Of a stretch of 64,000 nucleotides of DNA, positions 12,986 to 25,595 are shown piece by piece. This DNA comes from Hydractinia symbiolongicarpus (lineage: Eukaryota; Cnidaria; Hydrozoa; Anthoathecata; Hydractiniidae). How positions within the stretch are numbered: the first letter of the stretch is position 1; each line of letters begins with the position of its first letter. Location: contig NC_079887.1 in assembly GCF_029227915.1 (NCBI RefSeq), positions 14,756,001 to 14,820,000 of the forward strand. Direction: 5' to 3'. The translations under genes were made by a program, and so were the position numbers. The notes beneath the pieces are model-generated. The model did not search any database, had not been told where the DNA came from, and worked only from the letters and a program-made list of their open reading frames with translations.

Positions 12986-15900
12986 ATGGCTTCAAAACGT
13001 ACCGCTCCAGAAACTGGAAGCTCATCCCGATCGGAACCACCAAGTAAAAAATCTTTTATGTTATCGGAACCTGTTAAACTGGGATCTATTTCTACAGAGG
13101 TTTGAAACTTATTGTTTTCTATTTTTGAATGCAGGATGTTGATACGAGATGCTGTTTATGTGTTTGTTACCTTCTACACTGTTGATGGTTTCTTTAATCT
13201 TCCTGGCCATTGTTCTGGATTCTCTGTCAATGATTTTCTTCTCATCCCAATTAAACTGAAGACTTTTGCTCCAGCTGTGGTCCGCAACTTCGTTTTTCTT
13301 CACATCTCCGTTTCTCACTGTGCGCATATGTTCTTCTACTAATTGCTTAAACTTTCTTTTTGTTTCGCCTATATACACTGCATCACAATCTTTACACGGG
13401 ATTTCATAAACAACATTGCTTTGTTTTTCCAGGTTTATATTGTCTTTTGGTTTAGACAAAGTACTTCTTAGGGTGTCTTTAGAGTTAAGAATGCATTTGA
13501 TCTTGTGTTGCCTTAAAACTGGACAAAGGATCTGTCGAACAAACGGGTATAGAAAAGAGCAAATGGATTGTCAATCTCTCTAATCTTTTTAATTACCATT
13601 GTAAATTAGAAGGATAGTATCTGTGGTCTCAACTTTAAACAAGAGTAAATGACTATTTAAAAAAGCTCTTAGAAATGATGGATTATCAATTTACAGATTG
13701 AGAAGAACTGGTACTTTTTACAGCTATCCAAATAAATTCCTAAATTATAAGGTAAAAACCCTAATGGCATAATCTGGCAAAACAGGCAACATTTTGCAGT
13801 AACAACACAGGTAGCCTTAGCATACAAATTCCGAGTTTTTATATATAGTTGTGAAGTTTAATAAAAAATGATTTTAACAATGCATTCATTACAATGGGAT
13901 TATACTTGTTCAATACTTCTCGTATTTCTCACAATCTAATCATTTTTACTCTAAAGGCAAGTCAAGTTCTAGTTTTTGTTTATTCTTCTAGGAAGAGCTG
14001 GATAACAAAGTATTGAAATTTCAAAATGCTAAGCTTTACACTCGACTTGAAGAAAAAAATGCACAGGAAGAAGAATCTAGAGCACGATTTGCAAAACTGG
14101 AGAGGCTACGTGAAAACGATCAAAATATCATTTCTGCAATGAATATTGCATGGAATCAGGTGATACCTATACTTTTTTGTATTCTTTATAAAACTATTAA
14201 AACAGTGTGTTGTGATGTAAAGGAAAAATTATATTGTCCACTAAATTTTGTTTCTCACATTTAAAATATAAAAAATCCTGCTAAACTTCATATAGTAACC
14301 AATTTGCTAGATATATTTTAAGATTAAAATACACTGATATTAATTCTATACAGGCAAAAATGTCCCGCAAAGTGTTATTTTTACTGTGTCAAATCTGATT
14401 GATGTTGAAGTAAACACTAGTAGGTGCAAACTGAGTAGTCAAATCATAATATGTTATATATGTCGACCTTTTTAGTTGGATGAGGATGTCACACTGTTGT
14501 TACAAAGATTTGAAAACATAAATGATGACGACCAGCAAGGTAAAGTCTTTATAATACGTAACCCGTTTATTCTGGTAAAAAGTTGCACGTGTCATTTGAA
14601 ATCTCTTGAGCTTGTTATTTCAAATTGACCTTGACTACTAACAACATAATTAAAAAGTGAGAAGTCATTGGTGTTTCTGATGTTTTCATACAGTCTTTAA
14701 GTTATGGTTCTTAATAGAAGACGTTAAACTCTTCAAGCAATCCAAAAACTTTTTTACAGTGTCAATATGTTTTTCTATTTGATAAACAAATATGTGATGC
14801 TCATACTTTTTAGGTATGAGTGTGAGTACTGTTGAATTTTTGGAGAAACTTTCAAATCGCACAACCAAAGGAATGAAAGAAGAGATTCACAAACGTGTCA
14901 TGCATTCTGGATTGATAACGAAACGTTTAGTGCATGTGCTTGAAAAAGTGTTAATACGCAGTCAAGATTTAACTAAAATGTTTGAAGATCGCAAGAAAAA
15001 GGTATAAATACAACTTACGCTGTTGGTTTTTTATAGAACATAATTTCTGTTTGGAAGTGAGATCCCTTTTTTATATCTCATTTGATTTCTTGTTTAACTT
15101 TTAGGCTGTTAAAAATGATACAGAGTCTATACAAAGAGACAAAAGGTCTGTATTTCTTTTGTACCTCATTTTTAGTCCTCATTTTAGTGGGCAATTACCT
15201 TAGTTAACTATAACGATGAATTCAAAACCAAGTTCAAAAAAGAAAATTACACTATTTTTGACAATTCTTGATATTTTAACGATCAAATAACAATGCCAAA
15301 AAAAAACAATGATGTCAATTTGAAATAGTTGTCATAAAGTAATCCATGCTATCGAGTGAATAAGATAGAGTTATCACAACATCCTGATGAAGACTAAAAT
15401 ATATTGCATATTAATCGCAACACGCATGATTAGAAAGACACACTGTTAAGATATCTTTCTACATTACTGTACAAATTAAATAATCAAAGTCTATCAAAGA
15501 AGTTACCAATTTTTGGCCAGCTAGTAGTACTTTCTGTAGATTTAAACCCAATTCGTATATTTTTCCTTTTTGAGTTAAGTGAAATCACTTGTTTGTTTTT
15601 TTTGTTTTGTTTTGTTTTATCTTCAGCCATGCTGATCTTTGATCGTTTAATAACAGATTTTAAATCATTGGTAACCTTTTTTTTTCACATTCGTTTTCTC
15701 TTTACAATTGTCTTTTTTTAAATGAAGAAGTTTAGTATTCGATTGCAAAATACAACACTATTTTACTGCTTCAATGATTAAATTTGATCAGGGGATATTG
15801 AGGAGTTTGTTAAAAGTGAGTTTGTTAAGTCGAGATTTTCTTTGTCAAAATTAAGAAACCTATAAAAACTTGTTTGATGAAAGGAATTAGTTAACAACCA

Positions 15901-18900
15901 TGTCATAAATTAAATTAAAATAACCAATGTAATTCTATGTGTTAATATAAACATGACCATGATCTGTTTCAAAAATAGTGTGACAAGGCGAAAAAAAGTA
16001 TGTGTATAAAATATACTTTACTTGGTTATTTTAGTCTAAAAATTTTCAATAGCCTATATATGAATTGGTTTGAAAATTGTGAAAGAGGTGCTATTTTTTG
16101 ACTCAATGTAAGTCATATTTTGGCACATTTAACCGGAAAAGTAAGTCAAAAATGATCATTCACTATAATGACAGCATTTTTTCTGCAGAAAACTGAAGTA
16201 ATGCCCATCCTAGTCCAGCTATGTGGTAAATAAAAAAAGGCAAAAAAAGTCATTTGCATTATCTATCAATTTTTATAGTTCCTTCACAACTTAGCCACAC
16301 CCTCTAGCTATAAGCTAAAGGGCATGGCCTAAGTTTTAACCCAAACAAAGTTTGGTAAGTCAAAAATTGTTACTTCCAGCTTTTTTAAAAAGCAGAAATT
16401 AAAAATTTAACAGAAGCCTCCTTTATTTTTGGAAATGACCTTATTCAAAGACGACTTTTAAAGAGCATATGAATTATATTATTAAACTGATGTTTACTAG
16501 AATCTCCTTGACAGCTTTTTTAAATGTTGCTCTTCATTTTTATTGTCTATTATATTATATTTTAGTAATGAGGACAACGATGATTATGCATCACAAAAAC
16601 TTGCAGAAGGCGAAGACAGAGAGTTTGAAATTCACTCCATTGAATTGGGTATTCGTAACGAAAATTCAGAACTTAAGGCAGAAAATAAAAGATTGCATGA
16701 TAGTTTAAATGGACTACATGACAAATACAATGCTGTTTCTACGGAGGTTAGTCCTTTGTAGAATTTCTTTTTTGACATGATTACAAACGTATTTTTCCCC
16801 TTTACAGGGGCTACAAAAAGATCTCTAACATTGATGTTACTCTCTATCCCCACACAGTCTGAAAAACAATGTGTAAAAAACAGTTTAAATCAACAGCTCG
16901 TTTTGTAGCTCTTCAACTGATCATTAACTCATTATTTTTTATTTTTCTTCAGTTCTCAGAAATCAAAGATAAATTAGCAACATCACAAAAGGAAAATGCA
17001 GAACTTCACGCCAAGCAGGAAGACATGGAATACGATTTACAACGTGCAACAAAGCAATTTGAAAAACTGATTAAAAAGTTAAATGAAACTCATGAACAAG
17101 CGAAAGTAGGATCGTCAAGTGTTGTGACAGCTTCTATTGCATTAAAAGATTCAACTGTAAGTGTTATGTGAAACCTTTTTTTGTGTGTAATTTTTGTTGT
17201 TTTTAATAGAAATTAAATGTCCTTAGAATCTCTATATATTATTTTTGGAAAAAAGTTCCTGTCCAGATATTTTATTATACATCTGTACAGTGGTAACAGG
17301 CAACCTTAAAATCAAGAGATTTGGAAATAAATTAAAAAAAGTAAGAGAAATGTTAGGGAAACAGTCTTTTCTACAGAAACAGAATGTCATATTTTTTCGT
17401 ACTTTTATACAGCCAGAGGAAGTCAAAGCAGAAATTGAAGACAAAGAAGAACTAGCAAAAAATCGTTTGATTGAACTGGAAAAATTGCAAGAGAGTTATG
17501 CAAAATTGTCAGAAGATTATGAAAAGTTGAGACTTCAGGTAGAGTCAGTGTATTGTCTTTTTTAGTTTGCTGCTCAAGCAATTGATATTCAAAATGTTAA
17601 AGAAACCGTTAAAACTGTAATTTTAGACATTAGAGATTTCTGATGAAGCAGTTGTGAATTCGACCAAATACAAAATGTTGCAGACACAATTCAATTTACT
17701 CTACAATGATGCACAAGTTGTAAGTTAAAACATAACCTTTATATTCAGCATCATCATCATTCTCGGCTTAACGTCCGTTTTCCATGCTAGCATGGGTTGG
17801 ACGGGGTATATTAATGACCCTCTTCCAATCTGATCTAGACTGTGTTAGACCTAAACTCAGCTTGCTCTTTATCAAGTCTGTCCTTATAACCTCCTGCCAA
17901 GTCTTTCTCGGTCTGCCTCTGGGCTTTGCCCCAGGAACTATCAAGTCTCCACACTTTCTTACCCAATTATCCCTCTCTATTCTTTCCAAGTGCCCCAGTT
18001 AATTCAATCAAAACCAAATTGCATCTTATCTATATCAATTCTTTCTCTAAGTAACTTATCATTCAATTTTTTTAATAACTTTCATTACTTGATCAACCAA
18101 CTTCAAACCTCTATAGTTATATTGCTAATCTCTTAGTTTTTGTATACGCTTGCAACAAAACCTTTTCCATTGCAGATTCGAAAAAACTGTGAAGATGCAC
18201 GAAGAATCGTTGTGAATAACCGAAACCAACATTTGCAGCAGATTGAGCAAATGGAGGTAGAGTAAACTTTGTGTTGTATCAGAAACTTTTTAGCTTTGCC
18301 AAAAGTTAAGTGTTGTGTATCTGGCTATTTACCCACAGCGACATCGCATCCTTATGTTGTCTGTCAACATTAAAATTGAAATATTTTTTGTTAACTCTAC
18401 CTCTCTTTTATTTTTAGAATGAAAACATACAAACGAAGAAGCGCATGCGCGCTGAAGTAAGCCAATTTGAAAAAGTATTAACCGAGTCTCGAAAAGAATT
18501 AGAGCTTCTGCGTGTTGAGTATGAGCACAACATGAAAGCGCATGAGCAGATTGGACCAATGGCGAAAGAAATGAGGCACTTGATAAATAGCTTACAGGTA
18601 TGATTCTTGTCCATTTTTTTAAACTTTTTTTTAAATCTTTAGACAAAAAAAGAAGTTGTTATGTTGAATGTGGTCATCTTTTTATCTGACACTACATGCT
18701 AATTGTTTCGCAGGCATTTTTAATGATATAAACCAACTTTAAGCTTGAACTCTCTGTTATTTTTTGACAAACATTCACCACTGTGTCTTCTGGTTGTTGC
18801 TTGAACCTCAGACTGGTTATTTATTGATAACACATTCTATCTGCAGTTTCGATATGTTTATATGTTGTTATATTAATATTGTTTTATTGATTTTTTGAAA

Positions 18901-21900
18901 GAAAACCAGTTTTAAGGAAAAGGTTTACATTAACTGTATTTTGTCATCACTTCTGTTGTTATGTCTTGTTTTTTCAACTGTAGAACCACAATCAACAACT
19001 GAAAGGAGAAGTTCAAAGGTACAAAAGAAAGTTGACTGATGCTGAAAAGAAACTGCTTGAGGTATTTTTTTTTCTGGTTATTAGTATGTAGTTACCTATA
19101 ATTTATAGTTGGTCACCTAATTCTACATGTATTTTTTCTCTGGCACAGTTAGAGAAGACAAGCAAAAGTGCTGACGACGAAGATAATGCCACAGATTACA
19201 TTGATCGAATCGAAGCGCCAAATGCTTCGCCCCGATCAGACTCTAGCCAATCAAGTAACGAAGGTGCAGATAGCGATGACGTTAAAGTATTAAGAACTAA
19301 ATTAAAGTAAGAATTATTTTTGGATACCCCGTTATGTTTATCAGTACTCAATACATATTTTGTGAAAACCATATTTATTGTATATTAAATCATTCTTGTA
19401 TACAGATTCTTTTAAACTATATGTGTCGCTTAAACGACGGACAGTAATGTCTGGAAATATAAATTTTCAACTTTAACTAAAAAATGCTCCATCATAATGT
19501 TCAGCTTACATGTCGACGAATATTTTACAACTTTTATAGTGTACAAACATGCCACATGTTGAATTAGTATAAATCTCTTGGCAGCAAAAAATGAAACGTG
19601 ATAAGTAAAGCCTTTCATGTTTTTTGTTTTTTTTAAGAAATGCTCGCGAGAAGCGGAAAGAAATGAAGTTGTTGTTGGATATGTACAAAGGTGTGTCGAA
19701 AGAAACCAGAGACAAAGTGGAGGTAAGCTCAATTTTATTGTCATCAGGATGCGCAATGTACAAGATTGGTGGAAAAACACTTTTGTTTAATTTGTCGATG
19801 TTGCATGCTATTTTAAAATCAACCTGTCTGCTTTAATATTTTTGCGGAGTCCCAGTGAGAAGTTGTGTCACGTTATATTTGCACCAATCGGATTTGTAGA
19901 ATGCCGACTAAATCTTTAAATGCTGGTTGAATGTAATTTCTATTCTATTTGCTAACGTTTTGTGCTAAATAATTTTCTTTGTTTGTTCTGTCAGTTTTAA
20001 CCTTTAATAGAGCATTTGCTTCTAATATATATATTTAAGTGTTCAATCCCTGGCTGTGTTATCCCCTGAGACTATTAAATTGTGCATTGATCCTTCTATT
20101 TCTATGTAGCATGAGATTAGGATTAAATAGACTAAGATTCCCACTCGAAAAAACCCTTATTGATAACAATCCCAATATGGAGTGAATGTAGTTTTCTCTG
20201 GCGTAACGCGTCCGCAACATTATTCGCGAAAATACGCAAAAATAATGATAATATGATATGTTTTATTTCTAATAATCTTGTGTGTTTTAGCTTCTGAAGA
20301 ATGAAAAAACGTTGAAAGATGAGGTTGGAAAATTAAAAGGTAAACTGATCGTCGTGACAGAAGATGTGGTGAAACAGAGTAAAAGATTTGCTGATCAAGA
20401 CCATATGAAACAGTGCAAGAAATTACAACAGAAGATTGAAGAGCTTCAAAAAACAATTTCAAACACAAAGCAGGTAGGTTTGTCTCAAGTTTTTGTGTTG
20501 TCTTTGTTCTCATAACCTTATGAAAGACACCAGTTATTTGTGACGAAAAGTAAGCGAATTATACAGAAATCCTACCGAATTTAAAATTTTAATTCAGAAA
20601 GGTGGAACGACTTTCGCATCATTTTGAGCGATATTGTGAGCCACATTTTAGTTCTTAAGTTGGAAAATATAAAGTAATCTTACTGCCAAAAATATTTGCA
20701 AGGTCTCAGATTAGACCTGTACCCTGCTAAACTCAATGGAAATTCACATTTTAATGAGACTGACTGATATTTTATATTTGCAATGTCAACCTGTACAGAA
20801 GTTTTCCAGTATGCCTCAGTTACTCGGTTAGACGTACTGTATGACTCTTAGCGGTCGACAAAAAGTTAAATGAGAAATGCGAGATGTTTTTGTTGTGTCT
20901 TACGTAGGAAGGTGACGCTCTTCTCGGTGAGATGGAGTTGACTGGTCAAGCATTCGAAGAAATGCAGGAGCAGAACATTCGACTCATGCAACAACTCAGA
21001 GAGAAGGATGACACGAATCTGAAATTGATGTCAGAGGTAGGTTTTAAGTGGTGTGCTGTTTTTGTTTTTCTTTGTAACAATTGACATGTTTTACTGCTAA
21101 CACCCACAATAAACATCTGTGACTTTGTGAATCTCGAAGGAATATGTTTTCGCTGCTTTAAAATGTTCAACTTTTTATTTCCAATAATCTTCGTTAAAAA
21201 AAAACAAGCTTCGTCATTTTTTTGCGTATACACTATCATTTTTTGTTGATTATTGATCATGTTTAATAACTGGTCAGTAACAATGATTGTGAAAAATGTA
21301 TCTGAGCCAAAATCGTGAAATTTAATTTTCCGGGGATCATTTCATATAAGGCATGTTTTGCATGGTTGCTTTAGTACACACTTTTGTACCACAATATTGC
21401 TCTATGTTTTGTTAAGAATCCATATAATTGTTTCCAGCAACTTCTTACTGTTGTTGCATTACTGACTGACTTTGATGTAATTTATAAGCCAGTCCCTTGT
21501 CTTCAGCGAATCAAGTCAAACCAAATACAAAAATTGCTGCGAGAAGAAAAAGAAGTGCTCACAGACAAGTGCAATGCAATGAATTCCCGCCATACAGCCA
21601 TCGAAGAGGTCGTGAAAAGACTTGAAGAGCGCGAGAAAGTCTTGCAGACTGCTGTTAACAATATGGAGAAGGAAAATTCCCTCCGTCAGCAAGCTATCGA
21701 CTTGCACAAACGAAAAGCGGTCGAACTTGGACAGCAGTGTCAAGAAATGATGTTCAAAAATGAAACAGTAATAAAGCAGTTTGACGAGGTAAAAAATTTT
21801 CTTGAAAACTACATCATGTGGAAGTCTTTTTAATTCAATGGTAAAATCTTGTTGCGTCCATCAATTCTTAAATTAATTAGTAAAACTTAGTAACCAGCAT

Positions 21901-22715
21901 ATCTGCTTTTCATACTATTCCCGTTTCCATCTAACCTTCGTTAAATGTGACGTTTGTAAACAATATTTTTTTCGAGTTGTCAAATTTTAAACAGTGCAGC
22001 TGTCGTCCACAAGGAAATTGGTGGCGCTGATCCTTTTTCATGTGCTATAAACGTTTTGTTTTTTAGACGAAAAAAACTGTTCTCGAAAAAACAAATCGAT
22101 TGGAAGAAGAGGTGTTCAAGTGCAACCGAATACAAGAAGAAAACAGTAGTATCAAAAAGAAGTTAGACAAGGCTAAACGAATGGAATATCTTGGAGCTTC
22201 TGATGAGATTCTAGTCGAAGAAGTGAAGATGTACAAGGTATGAACATGTTCGCTGAAGTTGTTTCAATGTCTCTTAAATAAATATGGATTTTACTTGTTG
22301 ATGTGATCATCAGTATCACATGTTAAAACTTGAAAACTTTATGGATAGCAAAAATATATTTTTTAATAGCTAGTGTGCTTTTTCTACCTTCTGGGACGTC
22401 TTCTGTCATGCTTTTCGTGTAACTGAGCAGCAATGATGTTAGTCAAGATTGTTATGTTTCCAAAACAGAATAGTATAATGGTGATAGAACTTGTGTATCT
22501 TCCATGTGCTTCTAATTCTACGTTGTTATCTTCTTGTTCAGGGAAAACTAACATGTCCCTGCTGTAACACGAGACCGAAGGATGCGATACTTACAAAATG
22601 TTTCCACGTGTTCTGTTTCGAATGTTTGAAAACAAGATACGACACAAGACAGCGAAAATGTCCGAAATGTAACGCCACATTTGGTAACAACGATTTCCAT
22701 AAGATGTATATGTGA
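12986..22715 (+). CDS. RNF20: BRE1-type E3 ubiquitin-protein ligase (RNF20/RNF40 homologue)
   Basis: Nuclear RING E3 that, with an E2 of the RAD6 family, mono-ubiquitinates histone H2B. Nineteen exons join without a frame break: 12986-13099, 13992-14159, 14476-14539, 14814-15001, 15105-15145, 16566-16746, 16953-17156, 17413-17538, 17627-17719, 18176-18256, 18418-18597, 18984-19061, 19149-19306, 19638-19722, 20291-20473, 20908-21036, 21507-21788, 22067-22237, 22542-22715 (about 899 residues; human paralogues are about 975-1001). The N terminus matches the family ([13 protein letters not shown]). The middle is almost all coiled coil, with [20 protein letters not shown] and [20 protein letters not shown] as signature blocks. 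The final exon is the C3HC4 RING ([20 protein letters not shown], then [18 protein letters not shown]). AATAAA signals lie at 23077-23086. Whether it is orthologous to RNF20, RNF40 or their common ancestor cannot be decided; a single invertebrate Bre1 is likely. Confidence 0.96.
13109..13545 (-). mobile_element. Penelope-like element GIY-YIG endonuclease fragment
   Basis: On the minus strand, an open frame of about 140 codons reads [17 protein letters not shown], then [20 protein letters not shown] and a C-terminal tail. The C-x2-C followed by YIGET is the GIY-YIG endonuclease signature of Penelope-like retroelements. Only the C-terminal endonuclease module survives; no reverse transcriptase is visible nearby. 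It sits in BRE1 intron 1, starting about 10 bases after the exon-1 donor, antisense to the host gene. Confidence 0.75.
17755..17995 (-). mobile_element. LINE 3' end: ORF2 C terminus plus tail
   Basis: The minus strand encodes [16 protein letters not shown], then [15 protein letters not shown], typical of the extreme C terminus of LINE ORF2 proteins. The stop codon lies inside a hairpin (CCATGCTAGCATGG palindrome at about 17787-17800 flanked by CGTCC/GGACG) and the copy ends in a (GAT)n-like tail at 17750-17760. It is a severely 5'-truncated insertion in a BRE1 intron, antisense to the gene. Confidence 0.7.
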
Positions 22716-23076
22716 GAAGAATCAGCTGTTTATTGGTAGCATAAAATCATGGAAGCGAGAATAACGTTTGTAGCTGTGGGGAGGGCTTAGCTGTTTAGTT
22801 ATTTAGTTACCAGACCTCTGACCGAGCCGTATATTGGTTTCATTCTGTTTTTTACGATTTTGATACAATTGCGTGTTAGCTATATGAACCTATTCAGTTG
22901 CAAAATTAGCTACTGGTGTTGTATAAAGACGTATAAACAAGATTGGTACTGTAAGATGTCTGACTACAAAAGTGTTTTTCCAAGGGACAAGCTTATCTTT
23001 TGTTCATTTTTTCTTCTGTGTGAAATTTTACTTTTCACAATTTATAAACTTTAGCAGATGTACATACATTTTTTGA

Positions 23077-23086
23077 AATAAATAAA
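23077..23086 (+). terminator. overlapping AATAAA poly(A) signals
   Basis: Two overlapping AATAAA hexamers about 360 bases after the BRE1 stop codon; probable cleavage signal for that transcript. Confidence 0.6.
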
Positions 23087-23279
23087 CTAATTACATGCAG
23101 TCCTTTTTTCTTGATTTTCTCTTTGTTTGTTTCATTGTTTGTTTCATTGTTTGTTTTTGTTTGTTTGTTGGTCATATTAGAGTTGGTCCACTTGCCACCT
23201 CAAATTCTATGTACGTTGTTACTCCGTGTAAAATCTGCAGGAAAAAGTCAACGAAGCCTTTATCATTATGTGATTTTGT

Positions 23280-23385
23280 TTTGTTTGGTTTTTTTTGGTG
23301 TTGTAGTTGTTGTTTTTGGTGTTGTTGTTGTTGTTGTTTTTGTTGTTGTTGTTTTTGGTGTTGTTGTTTGTTGTTTTTGTTTTGA
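23280..23385. repeat. TTG/TTTG microsatellite
   Basis: Low-complexity (TTG)n/(TTTTG)n tract between BRE1 and the IQCC-like gene. The long open frames that cross it encode only Val or Cys/Phe runs and are not genes. Confidence 0.85.
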
Positions 23386-23624
23386 ATTCATTTCTAAAGT
23401 TTGTTGCACCCTTGCATTTGCAACTTGTGTTCTGCAGCAGGTTTTCAAGTTTTCTTTCTAAGATTTCTTGTGTTTAGTCGTAAAAAAGAGAGTAAATAAA
23501 CAGAATGGCTTGAGAAATAGAAATACCAAGGTGTGATCCCGTTTGCTTTTCTCAAAATTCTTTTGAAGAAACTGAGATGGATAATAAAATTTATATTTTT
23601 TGACAGTTTTAGTTGGAGTTTAAA

Positions 23625-24488
23625 ATGCAGAATAGCGAAGTATGTGAATTGAAAAACAGAGACGACTATCACGAGTCTTGTTGTCGATTGCAAGCAGCAT
23701 GGAAAGGTTACAGACTTCGGAAAGTTATGCTAGAAACGAGAAATGAATATCTTACTATCTTTAAAGAAATTGAATCTGAGTTTATGGACAATACCATTTT
23801 GGAATGGCCATATAAAACTTTATGCGCTCCTGTTTTCAGAAGCATGGAAGAAGTTAAAATTACTAAAAATAATATGGATAGACAAACGAAAATATCGAAT
23901 CAAGATTTTAACGATAATTTTACGAATAGTAATTTTTCACAGAGTAGTGTTCAAAACGTGGCAGAACCTGCAAGTGTTGTCAATTGCTCGTCATCTAGCG
24001 CTTCAAATGAACACGTGACATCTATTGATGACAAAAGTTGTCAAACGTCATTATGTCTGGATGGTGTCCAAAATGAAGAAGCTGGTAACCTTGTGATGCA
24101 CGTGCAAGCTGAATTGCCACACACGGTAGAATGCAGTACTTTAGGAGTAAAAGACATGCACTCTAGCACGCCAAAGGACACCCCCTACACTTCACCTAGG
24201 AGGAATTCACCGATTGATAACATGTTAACACATACAGAGACGAAGAATGATAATAACGAGATACCAGGGAAAGAATGTAACTTGAACAGCAGGCACAATA
24301 TGAACTTGTTAACTAGTAGCTGGCTTTCTGATACATCGTTTACTTCTGAGAAAAGTACTAATGAAAAAAATGTTAGCGAACTTAAAAAGCTCAAAGAGGA
24401 ATTGTCGTTAGAATTGCTTTGGATTGGTCAAGCTATATCAAGTCGTAAAACGTATCTGCGAATGAAGGAGAAGCAGCAGAGTTCATAG
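23625..24488 (+). CDS. IQCC: IQ motif-containing protein C-like
   Basis: A single-exon gene of 287 residues. Residues about 20-45 form one IQ calmodulin-binding motif (LQAAWKGYRLRKVM), followed by an acidic helix (NEYLTIFKEIESEF). The centre is long, Ser/Thr/Asn-rich and probably disordered. The C terminus (ELLWIGQAISSRKTYLRMKE) closely resembles a conserved block I associate with vertebrate IQCC (ELLWLQQAINSRKEYL), which together with the N-terminal IQ gives the assignment. The function of IQCC is not well established; calmodulin binding is inferred from the motif. The frame is open 12 bases further upstream but without an ATG; the first ATG is at 23625. It lies about 0.9 kb downstream of BRE1 on the same strand, and acceptor-like AG sites at 23606 and 23612 precede the start. 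Confidence 0.75.
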   Translation: MQNSEVCELKNRDDYHESCCRLQAAWKGYRLRKVMLETRNEYLTIFKEIESEFMDNTILEWPYKTLCAPVFRSMEEVKITKNNMDRQTKISNQDFNDNFTNSNFSQSSVQNVAEPASVVNCSSSSASNEHVTSIDDKSCQTSLCLDGVQNEEAGNLVMHVQAELPHTVECSTLGVKDMHSSTPKDTPYTSPRRNSPIDNMLTHTETKNDNNEIPGKECNLNSRHNMNLLTSSWLSDTSFTSEKSTNEKNVSELKKLKEELSLELLWIGQAISSRKTYLRMKEKQQSS

Positions 24489-24605
24489 TTGGACTAGTGT
24501 ACTACGTTGCGTGGTGAATTGTTAAAAAATACGACGACAGGGTCCATAGTTGGGCTAGTGTGTACTACGTCGCGTGTTGAATTGTTAAAAAATACGACGA
24601 CAGGG
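24484..24605. repeat. 61-bp tandem duplication at the IQCC-like stop
   Basis: Two copies with period 61 (24484-24544 and 24545-24605), about 90% alike, each ending AATACGACGACAGGG. The first copy begins within the last codons, so the stop triplet (TCATAG) is itself duplicated. Confidence 0.8.
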
Positions 24606-25595
24606 TGTTACGTTCTAAGTTACAAGATTATTAAGACTTCCAGCTCTTTGAACGGGTTTGAGTGAATGGCTAATTTTTTTTGCTATTTTTTTTTTCTTTT
24701 ACAGACCTTCTGTATTTAAGTCAAAGTTATGACCAGTGTATAATATGTAGCGGCTAATACATGTGCCATCTTCATGCGTTGTAGGGGTTGACATGCACAC
24801 GCTGCAATCTCCAACATCTGTCATGGCCACACGTGTTATAAGCAATGATGTTGCTTTTAGTTTCTCTCTGCTACAGGCTCAGCTGTTGCTTACTTGCTGC
24901 CTATGCACTTAAGAAGACCAAATTTTCGCGTTAAGCTAGTGCCTCAATCGAAATCAACTTTTTGTTCCTTCTTTTTTTTCTTCTTTATACGCTGACTTTG
25001 GACTGGACTGTTGATTACCAGTTGCCTTCGTTGTTTTAAGTATTTGAGCCATGTGTTGCTTATAAAGTTTTGCTTATAAATAGAAAGATATCTTCTTTTT
25101 GTAGAGTTTATATTCAGTATTCAGTGCATTTATCCTCTGTAGATATTCTAAACATATTTATATTTGTGTAAAAGAAAATTAATATAATTATTATTAGAGG
25201 TTAAGTGTTTTTGAAAGAAAGTAAAACATTAAACTCTGCATCCTCTCTTCTCTCTCTTTCTCTTTTCTGTGTTTTGTTAGTTTGTCTCTATGATTTGATA
25301 TGTTACACGCCTATACAGGGTAGATAATTGAGTTTGTACCTAAAATCGAACAAAAGAAACAAGGAAATGTTGTATCTATCCACTTCACTCCACTGTTGCG
25401 TACAGTATCATTTAAAAAGGATGTAGCCAGCATGGTCACTTTAGCTATATATTACTCTGTTTTTTATGTTGATATTATTTGGTTTTATTTTTCTCATTTT
25501 TCATATAAAGCAAGGATTATGAATCGTTTTTTTTTATAATGTTCTTTTATTACTAAATCTTATTATTTTTGTTAATCATATTTTAAAAATAGCTG
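24606..25595. other. intergenic spacer IQCC-like to GNB1L
   Basis: About 1 kb of AT-rich DNA with TC-rich stretches (25245-25268). No ORF with recognisable content and no inverted-repeat element was seen. It must hold the IQCC 3' end and any promoter of GNB1L. Confidence 0.6.

Noticed and set aside
1-22715. Functional operon of two E3 ligases (CHFR and BRE1)
   Set aside because: 5.6 kb of transposon-rich DNA separates them and their pathways differ; adjacency is probably chance.
23095-23461. Open frames of 96-116 codons, plus one on the minus strand
   Set aside because: Product of the TTG/TTTG tract; no start context, splice support or domains.
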